Positions 1-7,477 of a stretch of 35,241 nucleotides of DNA are shown one piece after another. A model generated the notes under the pieces. It worked only from the letters and a program-made list of their open reading frames with translations. It was not told the DNA's origin and did not search any database. The DNA comes from Armatimonadota bacterium (lineage in GTDB: Bacteria; Armatimonadota; Armatimonadia; Armatimonadales; Capsulimonadaceae): contig JANXNV010000110.1 in the NCBI GenBank assembly GCA_025353925.1, positions 1-35,241 on the forward strand, written 5' to 3'. Each line of letters opens with the position of its first letter. Position 1 is the first letter of the stretch. The translations under genes were made by a program, and so were the position numbers.

Positions 1-1341
1 ACGATATTTCTGGAGGGAGCGGTCAGCGGTGTCGTCGCATTGCAGCGTGCCTCGGCGATTGCCGGTGTTTACACCGCCCATATCAAAAATCTTCTGGCCG
101 TTTTACCGCCTGAGACCGGCTCCCCCGATTTCTCCCTGGCCCAGACCTATGCGAAGCTGCTGACGGACAACCTCGGCGGCACGGGGGTCAAGATTCAAGT
201 CATTGATGCACAGACGATTGCTCTGCTTGGCGACTACTCCGCCGCACGTACTTTGACGGCACCGGACATAGAAAAGACGCCGACCAAGGCCCGTTATCAC
301 CGGACCGGAGCGAAGGCTGCCGGGGAGGCCGCACTTAACGAGATGAGTCTGCAGGACGTGGAGCCGGTCCAGGGTGAGGGAGTGGCCGTGCAGAGGCCGC
401 TGGACCGGATGATCCAGTCCCTGCCCCCGGAGCTGAAAGTCATCGACCTGCTTGGGGTATCAGCGCATCCTGCCCGGCAGATATTGGTTCGGGCGAAGAT
501 CATCGATATCGACCGCACCGCGTCTAAAACCCTCGGGCTGAAATGGGGCACACTCGATCCGATCTCCGCCCGCGCTGGCCGTGCCTACGACTTTCATTCG
601 CAGCCGATCTTGTTCGGGCAGACGCCGGCCGGAGGCGGGGGGTTCAACACAAACCTGTTTGGGGGCGGGTCGCTGGAACGGATCTCTCCGTTTGCGGCGC
701 AGCTTAATCTGCTGATCACGGAGAACAAGGCCCGGATTCTTTCTGAGCCGAGCTTGATGGTTTTAGACGGCAATTCCGGCAGCATTTTGGTCGGCGGTGA
801 GATACCTGTTCCGGTGGCGCAGGGCAGCAGCGGGACCAGTGGGGTCAGTTCGTCGGTGTCGATCCAGTATAAGCCCTACGGCGTTCGGCTCTTGGTCAGC
901 GCGGCACTGGTCGGCGAGTCAGCGGTGCAGATGACGGTGACGCCGGAGGTCAGTGAGCTGAACTACACCAATGCCGTGCAGATCAGCGGCTTCACCATTC
1001 CGGCCCTGACTGTTCGGCGGGCAACTTCGACCCTGCAAATGGCGGACGGGGAGACTCTGATCATCGGCGGTCTGTACAGCAATACGATGTCCCGGCAGGT
1101 CGAGCGTGTTCCACTGCTCAGCCAGATTCCGATCTTAGGCGAGTTTTTCAAGAACACGACGACCCGCAAAGATGAAAACGAGCTGTTGATACTCATCCAG
1201 ACTCTTATCGTGACACCGGAGACTCCCGGCATCCATCCGCCGCCGCTCGGAAGCAGTGAGAACCCGGTTATCGGCAAGCCCGCCGTGGAAGGTGCAGACT
1301 TCAATCGGGACTTTCCGAATTTCCCGAAGAAAGGCCGGTGA
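1..1341 (+). CDS. cpaC: Tad/Flp pilus secretin (CpaC/RcpA-like), 5'-truncated by window edge
   Basis: Outer-membrane secretin expected to form the gated channel of a Tad (Flp) pilus machine. The frame is already open at base 1 and reads through a TTG at 40, so the true start lies upstream. The first residues (GAVSGVVALQRASAIA) look like the end of a BON/N-domain. The C-terminal half is a clear secretin domain: an ILSEPSLMVLDGN segment, a glycine/serine-rich gate region (GSSGTSGVSSS), the GETLIIGGL motif, and the hallmark VPLLSQIPILGEFFKNT followed by ELLILI. It lies directly upstream of CpaF, TadB and TadC homologues, which fixes the assignment as Tad-type rather than general type II secretion. 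Family membership is seen in sequence; the pilus role comes from the family and neighbours. Confidence 0.9.
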   Translation, partial: TIFLEGAVSGVVALQRASAIAGVYTAHIKNLLAVLPPETGSPDFSLAQTYAKLLTDNLGGTGVKIQVIDAQTIALLGDYSAARTLTAPDIEKTPTKARYHRTGAKAAGEAALNEMSLQDVEPVQGEGVAVQRPLDRMIQSLPPELKVIDLLGVSAHPARQILVRAKIIDIDRTASKTLGLKWGTLDPISARAGRAYDFHSQPILFGQTPAGGGGFNTNLFGGGSLERISPFAAQLNLLITENKARILSEPSLMVLDGNSGSILVGGEIPVPVAQGSSGTSGVSSSVSIQYKPYGVRLLVSAALVGESAVQMTVTPEVSELNYTNAVQISGFTIPALTVRRATSTLQMADGETLIIGGLYSNTMSRQVERVPLLSQIPILGEFFKNTTTRKDENELLILIQTLIVTPETPGIHPPPLGSSENPVIGKPAVEGADFNRDFPNFPKKGR

Positions 1342-1401
1342 GCCATCATCCTGCTGCCGCCGGAACTGGTCGCGCTGAAACGCCGTCTGCATACCCGATT
1401 C

Positions 1402-2490
1402 GTGGCCGAAGCCGATCCCACCCAGCTGGCGCGGCTTTCCCGCTCTGCGCTGACCGCGCAGGTGCAGTCACTCACGGAGCGGAGCCTGAGCGAAGAGGCG
1501 TTCACCCTGACCGCGCACGAGGGCAGGCTTCTGGTCGAGGCCGTTCTGAGCGAGCTGGTCGGTTTAGGGCCGCTGGAAGCACTGCTGGACGACGCAGAGA
1601 TTACGGAGATCATGGTCAACGGTCCAGACCAGGTCTATGTCGAGCGTGGGGGGCGGCTCTCCCACTGCGCTGTGGTTTTTGACGACGAAGCGCATTTGCG
1701 GCGGCTGATCGAGCGGATGCTGTCTCCGCTGGGGCGGCGCGTGGATGAGTCCTCGCCGCTGGCGGATGGCCGCTTGGCGGACGGCAGCCGCTTTAATGTC
1801 GTTCTGCCGCCGCTCGCTCTGAACGGGCCGACGCTGACCATCCGCAAGTTCACCCGTCAGCCGCTGACGATGACGCAGCTAATCGAGTACGGAACGCTGA
1901 CGGAAGCGGTGGCGGCTTTTCTGGGTGCCGCAGTTTTAGGGCGGAAAAACATTCTTGTGTCCGGGGGTACGGGCAGCGGGAAGACGGCGACCCTGGGGGC
2001 ACTATCGTCCTATATTCCGGAGACGGAGCGGGTGGTGACGATCGAAGACGCCGCCGAGCTGCGCCTGCTTCAGACCCATGTCGTGACCCTGGAAAGCCGC
2101 CCGTCGAATCTGGAAGGCCGGGGCGAAGTGACGATCCGGCATCTGGTCCGCAATGCGCTGCGGATGCGCCCGGACCGGATCATTGTCGGTGAAGTGCGGG
2201 GCGGGGAGGCTCTAGACCTGCTGATGGCCCTGAATACCGGCCATGACGGCTCCCTTTCGACGATCCATGCCAACAGCCCGCGCGATGCTTTGTCCCGTCT
2301 GGAAACGATGACTCTCATGGCGGGCCTGGACCTGCCGCTCCGAGCCGTCCGCGAACAGGTGGCCTCCGCCGTGCAGCTGATTGTCCATCAGCAGCGGCTT
2401 CGCGACGGCAGCCGCCGAGTCACGCAGGTAACCGAGATTGTCGGCCTCTGTGGCGACCGAATCGAGACCCGTGAGATTTTTTGCCCGTGA
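1402..2490 (+). CDS. cpaF: CpaF/TadA family pilus assembly ATPase
   Basis: Cytoplasmic hexameric secretion ATPase that would power Tad pilus assembly. Counting from GTG 1402: Walker A GGTGSGKT at residues 188-195, Asp box around [10 protein letters not shown] (211-220), Walker [13 protein letters not shown] (259-270) and His box [11 protein letters not shown] (280-290). All catalytic motifs are intact. The start is doubtful: the same frame is open right back to the secretin stop at 1341 and encodes a CpaF-like N-terminus (LLPPELVALKRRLHTRF), but contains no ATG, GTG or TTG before 1402. A purine-rich stretch near 1329-1335 precedes ATC 1345 and CTG 1351, so a rare start codon is possible. The stop overlaps the next gene start (GTGA). 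Confidence 0.9.
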   Translation: MAEADPTQLARLSRSALTAQVQSLTERSLSEEAFTLTAHEGRLLVEAVLSELVGLGPLEALLDDAEITEIMVNGPDQVYVERGGRLSHCAVVFDDEAHLRRLIERMLSPLGRRVDESSPLADGRLADGSRFNVVLPPLALNGPTLTIRKFTRQPLTMTQLIEYGTLTEAVAAFLGAAVLGRKNILVSGGTGSGKTATLGALSSYIPETERVVTIEDAAELRLLQTHVVTLESRPSNLEGRGEVTIRHLVRNALRMRPDRIIVGEVRGGEALDLLMALNTGHDGSLSTIHANSPRDALSRLETMTLMAGLDLPLRAVREQVASAVQLIVHQQRLRDGSRRVTQVTEIVGLCGDRIETREIFCP

Positions 2491-3416
2491 ACTCTTTTTT
2501 CACAAACGCGCCGCTGGTCAGTATTGTGAGCTTTGTGCTGACCACCTCTCTGGTTTTTGCGGTTACCGAGGTTTGGGCAAAGCGAATACGCGACCCCGCT
2601 GCTCCTGACATGATGCCGGGTCCGCGTCCGGATACCCTGCCGACGGTGACCCGCTGGCTCAGCGGCCGCGGGCTGGAGCAGCGTCTGCGCCGGTCGATGA
2701 TCCGGGCCGACCTCCGGCTGCGTCCCGCCGAGTGGCTGCTCCTGTGTGCCGGTTCAGGGGTCTTCTCCTCGATGGTCGGCCTGCTGCTGACGCATTCCAT
2801 CGTCACCGGGCTGCTCTGCGGTTTGTTCGGCCTGGCACTGCCGCAGCTCATACGAGCGCAAAGGCAGGAGGCGCGGCAGCGAAAGTTCGAGGAGCAGACT
2901 CCTGACATGCTCCAGCTCCTAACAGCTTCGCTGCGGGCCGGGCACTCGTTCGCCCAGGCGATGGAGATGGTGGCGGCGGAGATGCCGCCGCCCCTGGCCG
3001 CTGAATTTGCCTGGGCCGCCGGGGAGACAAAGCTGGGCGTGCCTCTGGAGACGGCCCTGGGCCGCATGCTGGAACGGGTGCCGTCTGCCGATCTGGACTT
3101 GATTGTCACAGCGATCTTGATCCAGCTTCCCCTCGGCGGCAATCTGGCGGAGATCCTCGGGGCCATTGCCGAGACTATTCGCGAGCGGGTGCGAGTGCAG
3201 GGAGAGGTGCGGACCCTGACCGCCGAGGGCCGCCTCTCTGCATTGGTGCTGATGCTTCTGGCTCCGGCCCTGGTGTTTTTGCTGCACCTGCGCAATCCCG
3301 ATTATTTTGAGCCGCTGCTTGCGACGGCCCTGGGGCGGAGCCTAATTGTCGAGGCGGTTCTGGGACAGCTTCTCGGGGCGTTTCTCATTAAAAAGATGGT
3401 GGAACTGGAGGTGTAA
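2487..3416 (+). CDS. tadB: TadB-like inner-membrane platform protein (T2SSF domain)
   Basis: Inner-membrane platform component of the Tad pilus. It has an N-terminal hydrophobic segment (VSIVSFVLTTSLVFAV), a pair of central hydrophobic helices around residues 90-125, a T2SSF cytoplasmic domain (TPDMLQLLTASLRAGHSFAQAM, LDLIVTAILIQLPLGGNLAEIL) and C-terminal membrane segments (LSALVLMLLAPALVFLLHL). The GTG at 2487 overlaps the cpaF stop as GTGA, which I prefer to the TTG at 2481. It ends with TAA immediately before the tadC ATG, so translation is probably coupled. About 310 residues is the usual length for this family. The platform role follows from family and operon order. Confidence 0.87.
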   Translation: MNSFFTNAPLVSIVSFVLTTSLVFAVTEVWAKRIRDPAAPDMMPGPRPDTLPTVTRWLSGRGLEQRLRRSMIRADLRLRPAEWLLLCAGSGVFSSMVGLLLTHSIVTGLLCGLFGLALPQLIRAQRQEARQRKFEEQTPDMLQLLTASLRAGHSFAQAMEMVAAEMPPPLAAEFAWAAGETKLGVPLETALGRMLERVPSADLDLIVTAILIQLPLGGNLAEILGAIAETIRERVRVQGEVRTLTAEGRLSALVLMLLAPALVFLLHLRNPDYFEPLLATALGRSLIVEAVLGQLLGAFLIKKMVELEV

Positions 3417-4298
3417 ATGCTGCTGCTGATTGCCGGGCTGGCCTTTGTCGCCGGGACGCTGCTGACACTGGTGCTGGGCGGCTGGCCGACTGCCGAGCGT
3501 GAGGCCGCGCCCTCTCTGGCGGATGCGGTGCTGGAAGGGAGCTGGCGTGTGCGGCTGCTGACCCCGGCACTCACAAAGCTTTCGCGTCTCGGCCTTCGGC
3601 TGACACCGGCGGGGGCATTGGAGCGGCTGCGGGTCGCTCTGGCACAGGCGGGCGGCCCGATCGGGGCGGGAGAGTTCGTGATCGTGCGCGTGCTGTCTGT
3701 AGCCGCCTGCCTGGGGCTAGGCGTCATGCTCTGCAAGCTGGTTCCCTCGCCGCCGCCACGTCTCCTCGGCCTGGGTCTGAGTCTCCTCGTGGGTCTGGCT
3801 GCGCCGAGTTTTTGGCTGAGCGGACGGATCCGGCGGCGTCAAGCGCAGATCCGCCGCGCCCTGCCGGATGTCGTGGACCTGCTGGTCGTCAGCGTGGAAG
3901 CGGGACTAGGTTTGGGCAGTGCCTTGGCGAAAGCAGCGGAAAAGATGTCGGGTGCGCTGCCGGAGGAAATTGCGCGGGCTTTGGCGGAAACGGCTTTCGG
4001 GAAGCCGCGAACACAGGCACTCAAAGATATGGCCGTGCGGGTGGGAGTGGGAGAGCTGAAGACGTTTGTCGCCGCGGTGACACAAGCGGAGCTGCTGGGG
4101 GTGGCGATCACACAGACTTTGCGGGCGCAGAGCCGAACGATTCGGGCGGCTCGGGTGCAGCGGGTCCGGGAGCAGGCGGCCCGTCTTCCGGTAACTTTGC
4201 TGCTGCCTTTGTCTCTATTTATCTTCCCGGCCGTCTTTATCGTCCTGCTTGGGCCGAGCCTGATTCGCCTCTATGCAGCCTTCTCAGGAATGCGTTAG
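3417..4298 (+). CDS. tadC: TadC-like inner-membrane platform protein (T2SSF domain)
   Basis: Second platform protein of the Tad machine, paralogous to the preceding TadB-like protein. It opens with a hydrophobic helix (LLIAGLAFVAGTLLTLVLGG), has two mid-protein membrane helices around residues 80-125, then a T2SSF domain (RRALPDVVDLLVVSVEAGLGLG, LKTFVAAVTQAELLGVAITQTL), and ends with a long C-terminal hydrophobic helix (LPVTLLLPLSLFIFPAVFIVLL). ATG 3417 directly follows the upstream TAA with no spacer. It is the last gene of the operon and is followed by a hairpin at 4310. Prepilin peptidase, pilin and TadZ genes are not in view. Confidence 0.87.
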   Translation: MLLLIAGLAFVAGTLLTLVLGGWPTAEREAAPSLADAVLEGSWRVRLLTPALTKLSRLGLRLTPAGALERLRVALAQAGGPIGAGEFVIVRVLSVAACLGLGVMLCKLVPSPPPRLLGLGLSLLVGLAAPSFWLSGRIRRRQAQIRRALPDVVDLLVVSVEAGLGLGSALAKAAEKMSGALPEEIARALAETAFGKPRTQALKDMAVRVGVGELKTFVAAVTQAELLGVAITQTLRAQSRTIRAARVQRVREQAARLPVTLLLPLSLFIFPAVFIVLLGPSLIRLYAAFSGMR

Positions 4299-4309
4299 GC
4301 AATAAAAAA

Positions 4310-4344
4310 CGCGGGAAGCTAACTTCTCGCGGGGGCTCGTTTTT
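4310..4344 (+). terminator. Putative intrinsic terminator of the Tad operon
   Basis: A nine-base stem (4310-4318 with 4323-4331, one G-U pair) sits 12 nt after the tadC stop, with an A-run on its left flank and a T-run at 4340-4344. The T-run is about nine bases beyond the stem base, so efficiency is uncertain. The A/T flanks could extend the pairing and allow bidirectional function. Confidence 0.5.
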
Positions 4345-4497
4345 GCGAACTTAAATATAGTGTTGCATGTGAGAAGCTTTTTGTCAACTCTTGCGTGTAT
4401 CTCTCCGCCATGTTCGAAAATGGTTTGAATTACGCACTGCGGCTTGAAATTATGCCGCTTCAGCAAAGACTATCGCCCAGAAAACCCGCCAGGCGCG

Positions 4498-4526
4498 TTG
4501 ATTTTGTCTCGCAAATATGTCAAAAT
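4498..4526 (+). promoter_or_regulatory. Putative promoter of the HTH/coiled-coil gene (leaderless)
   Basis: TTGATT at 4498-4503, a 17-nt spacer, then CAAAAT at 4521-4526. The GTG start at 4533 lies six bases after the -10 box, so transcription would begin at or next to the start codon. The hexamers are each about 4/6 to consensus; the exact spacing and the same arrangement at other genes raise confidence. Confidence 0.5.
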
Positions 4527-4532
4527 AGAGGC

Positions 4533-5111
4533 GTGAAAAGCAAAGAAATACGAGTTCGAGGCCCGAAGCCGGGCGATGTCGATAGCCGGGTTGAGCGAGT
4601 CCGTGCCGCCGTCAGGGCATTGGAAAAGATCGGAGCGGCCTTCAGCGTTGCCGATGTCGCCGAACGGGCAGGAATCTCGCGGGCGACACTTTACCGCAGC
4701 GCGGCTCTGCGGGACCTCGTCGGTGCGAGAGGCGACGGTGCGCGCACCGTCGATGCGGCTCTGCACCAGAAGCTTGAAACCCGCTGCGTCGGGCTGAAAA
4801 CCAAAGCGAGTGCTCTGCGCCGCCAGCTCGCCGAGCTGGAAGCGAGCTGGGACGAGATGCGCGAACGTGCTAAGGCCGCCGAGGCGAAGCTGGCGGCAGC
4901 TGAGCGCAGAGTGGAAACGCTGGCTTCGCAGATGCGGGGGAGCAGCGGGGGAGCGTTGGGAGCTGTTGCCGCGCGTCTGGGGCAGGAGGAGCGTCGCCGC
5001 GCCCGCCGCATTTTGGCCCGTGCCCTGCACCCGGACCTGTTCGCCCAGGACCACGCGACGGCGGTGCTGGCAACGGAACTCTTGAAGACCCTGAATGCGC
5101 TGGCGGAGTAG
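4533..5111 (+). CDS. HTH plus coiled-coil protein with C-terminal HPD motif, DUF6262/TnpC-like N-terminus
   Basis: About 192 residues from GTG 4533; the frame is open upstream to 4395, but the promoter spacing favours 4533. The N-terminal third contains a TetR-like helix-turn-helix (FSVADVAERAGISRATLYRS), like the DUF6262/Tn554 TnpC group of small DNA-binding proteins. The middle is a long alanine/glutamate/arginine coiled coil (about residues 75-130). The C-terminus reads ARRILARALHPDLF followed by an amphipathic helix, resembling the helix II-HPD-helix III part of a J-domain. No transposase partner is adjacent. A DNA-binding role is inferred. The HPD match may be coincidental because the N-terminal helix of a full J-domain is not evident. 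Confidence 0.7.
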   Translation: MKSKEIRVRGPKPGDVDSRVERVRAAVRALEKIGAAFSVADVAERAGISRATLYRSAALRDLVGARGDGARTVDAALHQKLETRCVGLKTKASALRRQLAELEASWDEMRERAKAAEAKLAAAERRVETLASQMRGSSGGALGAVAARLGQEERRRARRILARALHPDLFAQDHATAVLATELLKTLNALAE

Positions 5112-5153
5112 ACTCAGCAGGAATATCGGCTGTCGCTGGGGAAAGAAAAGCAT

Positions 5154-5624
5154 ATGTCAGACCTACTTGTTCCCCTCTACAAACTGCCCTCTCGCGAAGA
5201 CGGTGCCGCCAGTGTTCGGGCGGCGGGAGTCGTCATCCGCCGGGCAAACTCCTTCGAGCAGACCCTTCTGGCCGAGTTCATCACGGCCCACTTTTCGCAA
5301 GGCTGGGCGGATGAAACCGCGGTGACGTTCGCGCACCAGCCGGTCACGAATTTTATCGCGATTGAGAACAAGAAGATCGTCGGCTTTGCGGCATTTGAAG
5401 CGACCCGAAAGACGTTCTTCGGCCCGACGGGGGTCGATCCCGCGCACCGGGGGCGCGGGATCGGGAAGGCACTGCTGATCGAGGCTCTCTGGGGCCTGGC
5501 CGACCTTGGCTACCCCTACGCCATTATCGGGGCCGCCGGGCCGGTTGATTTTTACGTGAAGGTCGTCGGAGCGACGGTCATCCCCGGCAGCACGCCCGGC
5601 GTCTACGCCGATTTACTGTGGTGA
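5154..5624 (+). CDS. GNAT family N-acetyltransferase
   Basis: Probable cytoplasmic acetyl-CoA-dependent acyltransferase of 156 residues, typical for a single-domain GNAT. The acetyl-CoA pyrophosphate-binding motif A is clear: VDPAHRGRGIGKALL at residues 94-108, with the R-G-x-G-x-G/A pattern. The preceding strand NKKIVGFAAFEA and following helix LIEALWGLADLGY match the fold. The C-terminal VDFYVKVVGATVIPGS fits the strand-bulge end of the domain. ATG 5154 is preceded by a purine-rich GGGGAAAGAAAAG stretch. Substrate cannot be told. The 3' end overlaps the convergent membrane-protein gene by 12 bases. Confidence 0.85.
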   Translation: MSDLLVPLYKLPSREDGAASVRAAGVVIRRANSFEQTLLAEFITAHFSQGWADETAVTFAHQPVTNFIAIENKKIVGFAAFEATRKTFFGPTGVDPAHRGRGIGKALLIEALWGLADLGYPYAIIGAAGPVDFYVKVVGATVIPGSTPGVYADLLW

Positions 5625-6470
5625 CAGCAGGGGCGCAGACGGGACAGAACGGCGCGACTTCAAGGCGATCTCCATCAAGTTCGCTGTCGGCCCTACTAAG
5701 AACAGGGCGAAATAGGGGGCGTGAACGTTGCCGGTCAGCCGCAGGACGCACTCGACTGCCGCCACGGAACACGCCACGGCGCACTGCGGCCAGAACCCGC
5801 TGACCGTGCTTTTCGGGTCCGTGATCATGAAGAAGATAAAAAGCTGGTAGACCGGTCCGGTGATCGGGGCCAGCTCCGCCAGGAACGGATGGTTCGGCAG
5901 GAGGCTGCGCAGACCGGCGAACGCGATGTACGAGAGCACATACGCCGCGCAGATATGCAGCCGCTTCAGCCGCCAGACGATGACCGATCCCAGCGTCCAG
6001 ACAATCAGCATGGGGGAGAGTGTGTTGCCCCACTGCTGCGTCAGGCTGGCGACCAGTGCCGGAGCCAGAAACAGCATCGTCGAAATCCCGAAGTTCGAGG
6101 GGTTCCAGAGGTGCCGCCCCTTCACCCGCAGGACGTATTTCGAGAGGATGGAAACCACCGCCACCAGCACGAACGGCCAGATCACTGTCGAGCGTATCAG
6201 GACGCCGCAGCTGATGCCCGAGACGTAGGCACTTGCCAGATGCGGAAACTTGCGGTAGACCAAGTAGCTCAGCAGGATCTCGGTCGCAATGCTGCACCCG
6301 ATCGCCAGCATCGTCCGCGGAAGATTTTCCAGCATCCCAAAGGAAAACTGCCCAATCGCAAGAATCAGCGTAATCAAAATCGGTGCCACATAGCGGCTGT
6401 CGATAGGGAAGGCACTCGGCGCGGCCTTCAGCGGCGTCGGGGCGATGGGAGCGGAGGGATAAGAAATCAT
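5613..6470 (-). CDS. UnbU-like (RnfD/NqrB-related) multi-pass membrane protein
   Basis: About 285 residues with seven or eight hydrophobic helices. It matches the UnbU group, which is named from enediyne clusters and related to the NqrB/RnfD subunit of ion-pumping electron transport complexes. Recognisable stretches are RYVAPILITLILAIG, the conserved GRHLWNPSNFGIS and FIFFMITDPKSTVSGFW. I chose ATG 6470 over an in-frame GTG at 6494 because it follows an AGAAGAAG purine run and removes an arginine-rich leader. A CRTAC1/UnbV-type gene lies upstream on the same strand, the usual partner of this family. No polyketide or Rnf genes are present, so enediyne synthesis is not implied. Function is unknown; redox or quinone/flavin association is inferred from RnfD homology. 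Confidence 0.82.
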   Translation of the reverse strand: MISYPSAPIAPTPLKAAPSAFPIDSRYVAPILITLILAIGQFSFGMLENLPRTMLAIGCSIATEILLSYLVYRKFPHLASAYVSGISCGVLIRSTVIWPFVLVAVVSILSKYVLRVKGRHLWNPSNFGISTMLFLAPALVASLTQQWGNTLSPMLIVWTLGSVIVWRLKRLHICAAYVLSYIAFAGLRSLLPNHPFLAELAPITGPVYQLFIFFMITDPKSTVSGFWPQCAVACSVAAVECVLRLTGNVHAPYFALFLVGPTANLMEIALKSRRSVPSAPLLSPQ

Positions 6471-6540
6471 GGCGTGTCTTCTTCTAAAGGCCACTTGGAA
6501 GGTCCATACCTACCAGCTTTTCCTGATCGGATTGTACCAC

Positions 6541-6570
6541 AAAATGCCGGGGCATATGCCCCGGCATTTT
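6541..6570 (-). terminator. Perfect 30-bp palindrome, probable bidirectional terminator
   Basis: The 30 bases are fully self-complementary, with a GC-rich core (TGCCGGGGC) flanked by AAAA on one side and TTTT on the other. It lies 27 bases after the stop of the broken prepilin gene and upstream of the UnbU-like gene on the minus strand, so it would end the prepilin transcript. Its symmetry lets it work in either direction. Confidence 0.75.
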
Positions 6571-6596
6571 GCGTTGAGTAAATTCCGATTTGCCTG

Positions 6597-7310
6597 TTAC
6601 TTACCGTGCATCGTCAGGTTGTAGAAGATGCCGCTGCTGTTCGTTGCAAGCAAGCTTGCCAGTCGAACAGATTTGACGTGACCATCGGTGTAGAGTACGT
6701 TCGAGAGATCAGGTCCACCATGACGGAAGACAGCGGTGTAGCTTTCGGCACCGTCGGTCACTCAGACCGTCGTAGCAGGTGCCTCCAGGGAAGACAAGCT
6801 GTAGGCAACGCCGCCGTCCGGCGTATTACCTGGCCCGACATCGGCTCCACTTGTGCCGAAATTATAGGAATTAATGGAGTAGCTTCCGTAATAATTAGCA
6901 TTGGGTGCTGCAGGCTGGCCAGCGGTACCAAGTTGCAGATAAGGAACATAATTCCCTGTCGCACCTGTAATCAGAGCGCTGCTGTCATCCGGGCAGTGAA
7001 AGACGCCTGTACTTTTGACAAACGGGCAAATCATGTCCATCCATCTGTATTTGGTGCTCGCAGGGTTCGAGTCGGAGGGGTCGCAGCCATTTTTTCCAGC
7101 CCAGCCGCAGCCTAGAAGTTCGTCATTGTCCTGGCTATACTGGATCATGGCAAGGCCGAGCTGCTTTTCGTTAGACTGGCAGGGTGCCTTGCGAGCATTT
7201 TCCCGGACTTTCTGAAAAACGGGGAATAGGATGGCGGCTAGGATCGCGATAATGGCGATGACGACGAGCAGCTCGATGAGCGTGAAGTCTTTACGCTTCG
7301 GTACGATGAT
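6597..7310 (-). pseudogene. Type IV prepilin-like / H-X9-DG protein, interrupted by in-frame TGA and lacking a normal start
   Basis: Read continuously on the minus strand, the frame begins with a classic class III signal and pilin helix ([21 protein letters not shown]). It continues through [17 protein letters not shown] and a cysteine-bearing globular part, and ends with the family's H-X9-DG box (HGGPDLSNVLYTDG, then HVKSVRLASLL) and a TAA at 6597-6599. Two lesions are visible. An in-frame TGA at 6762-6764 interrupts the coding sequence between ATTV and VTDGAES. There is also no ATG, GTG or TTG between the upstream stop and the signal peptide, only ATC codons at 7308-7310 and 7305-7307. It would otherwise encode about 238 residues of an exported pseudopilin. 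An ATC start or sequencing error remain alternatives. Confidence 0.8.
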
Positions 7311-7377
7311 GTTCGTAAGCGTTCTTACTGTCTTTCTTCAGAGTCAGTGCAAATGGTGTTTTGGTAGCTCTGGTATA

Positions 7378-7406
7378 ATGATGCTGCAGGGTTTTCGGTT
7401 TGTCAA
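7378..7406 (-). promoter_or_regulatory. Putative promoter of the prepilin-like gene
   Basis: On the minus strand a perfect TTGACA (7401-7406) is followed after 17 nt by CATCAT (7378-7383, four of six to consensus). Transcription would start near 7370, about 60 nt before the ATC at 7310. Retention of a good promoter suggests that the gene lesions are recent. Confidence 0.45.
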
Positions 7407-7477
7407 TGGGTCTTCTTGAAAGATTCTGGGAGTGTAATCATAGGAAAATAGTGGCTGAGGCAACTCTACTCATAGCT

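Noticed and set aside
2420-3295. 291-codon minus-strand ORF opposite tadB
   Set aside because: Ser/Arg/Pro-rich shadow of a clear T2SSF protein.
5721-6581. 286-codon plus-strand ORF opposite the UnbU-like gene
   Set aside because: Asp/Arg/Gln-rich reading of the antisense of a well-defined multi-helix membrane protein.
6762-6764. Selenocysteine or programmed readthrough at the prepilin TGA
   Set aside because: No SECIS-like hairpin is obvious just after the TGA, this family has no known Sec residue, and the start codon is also lost; decay or a base-call error is simpler.
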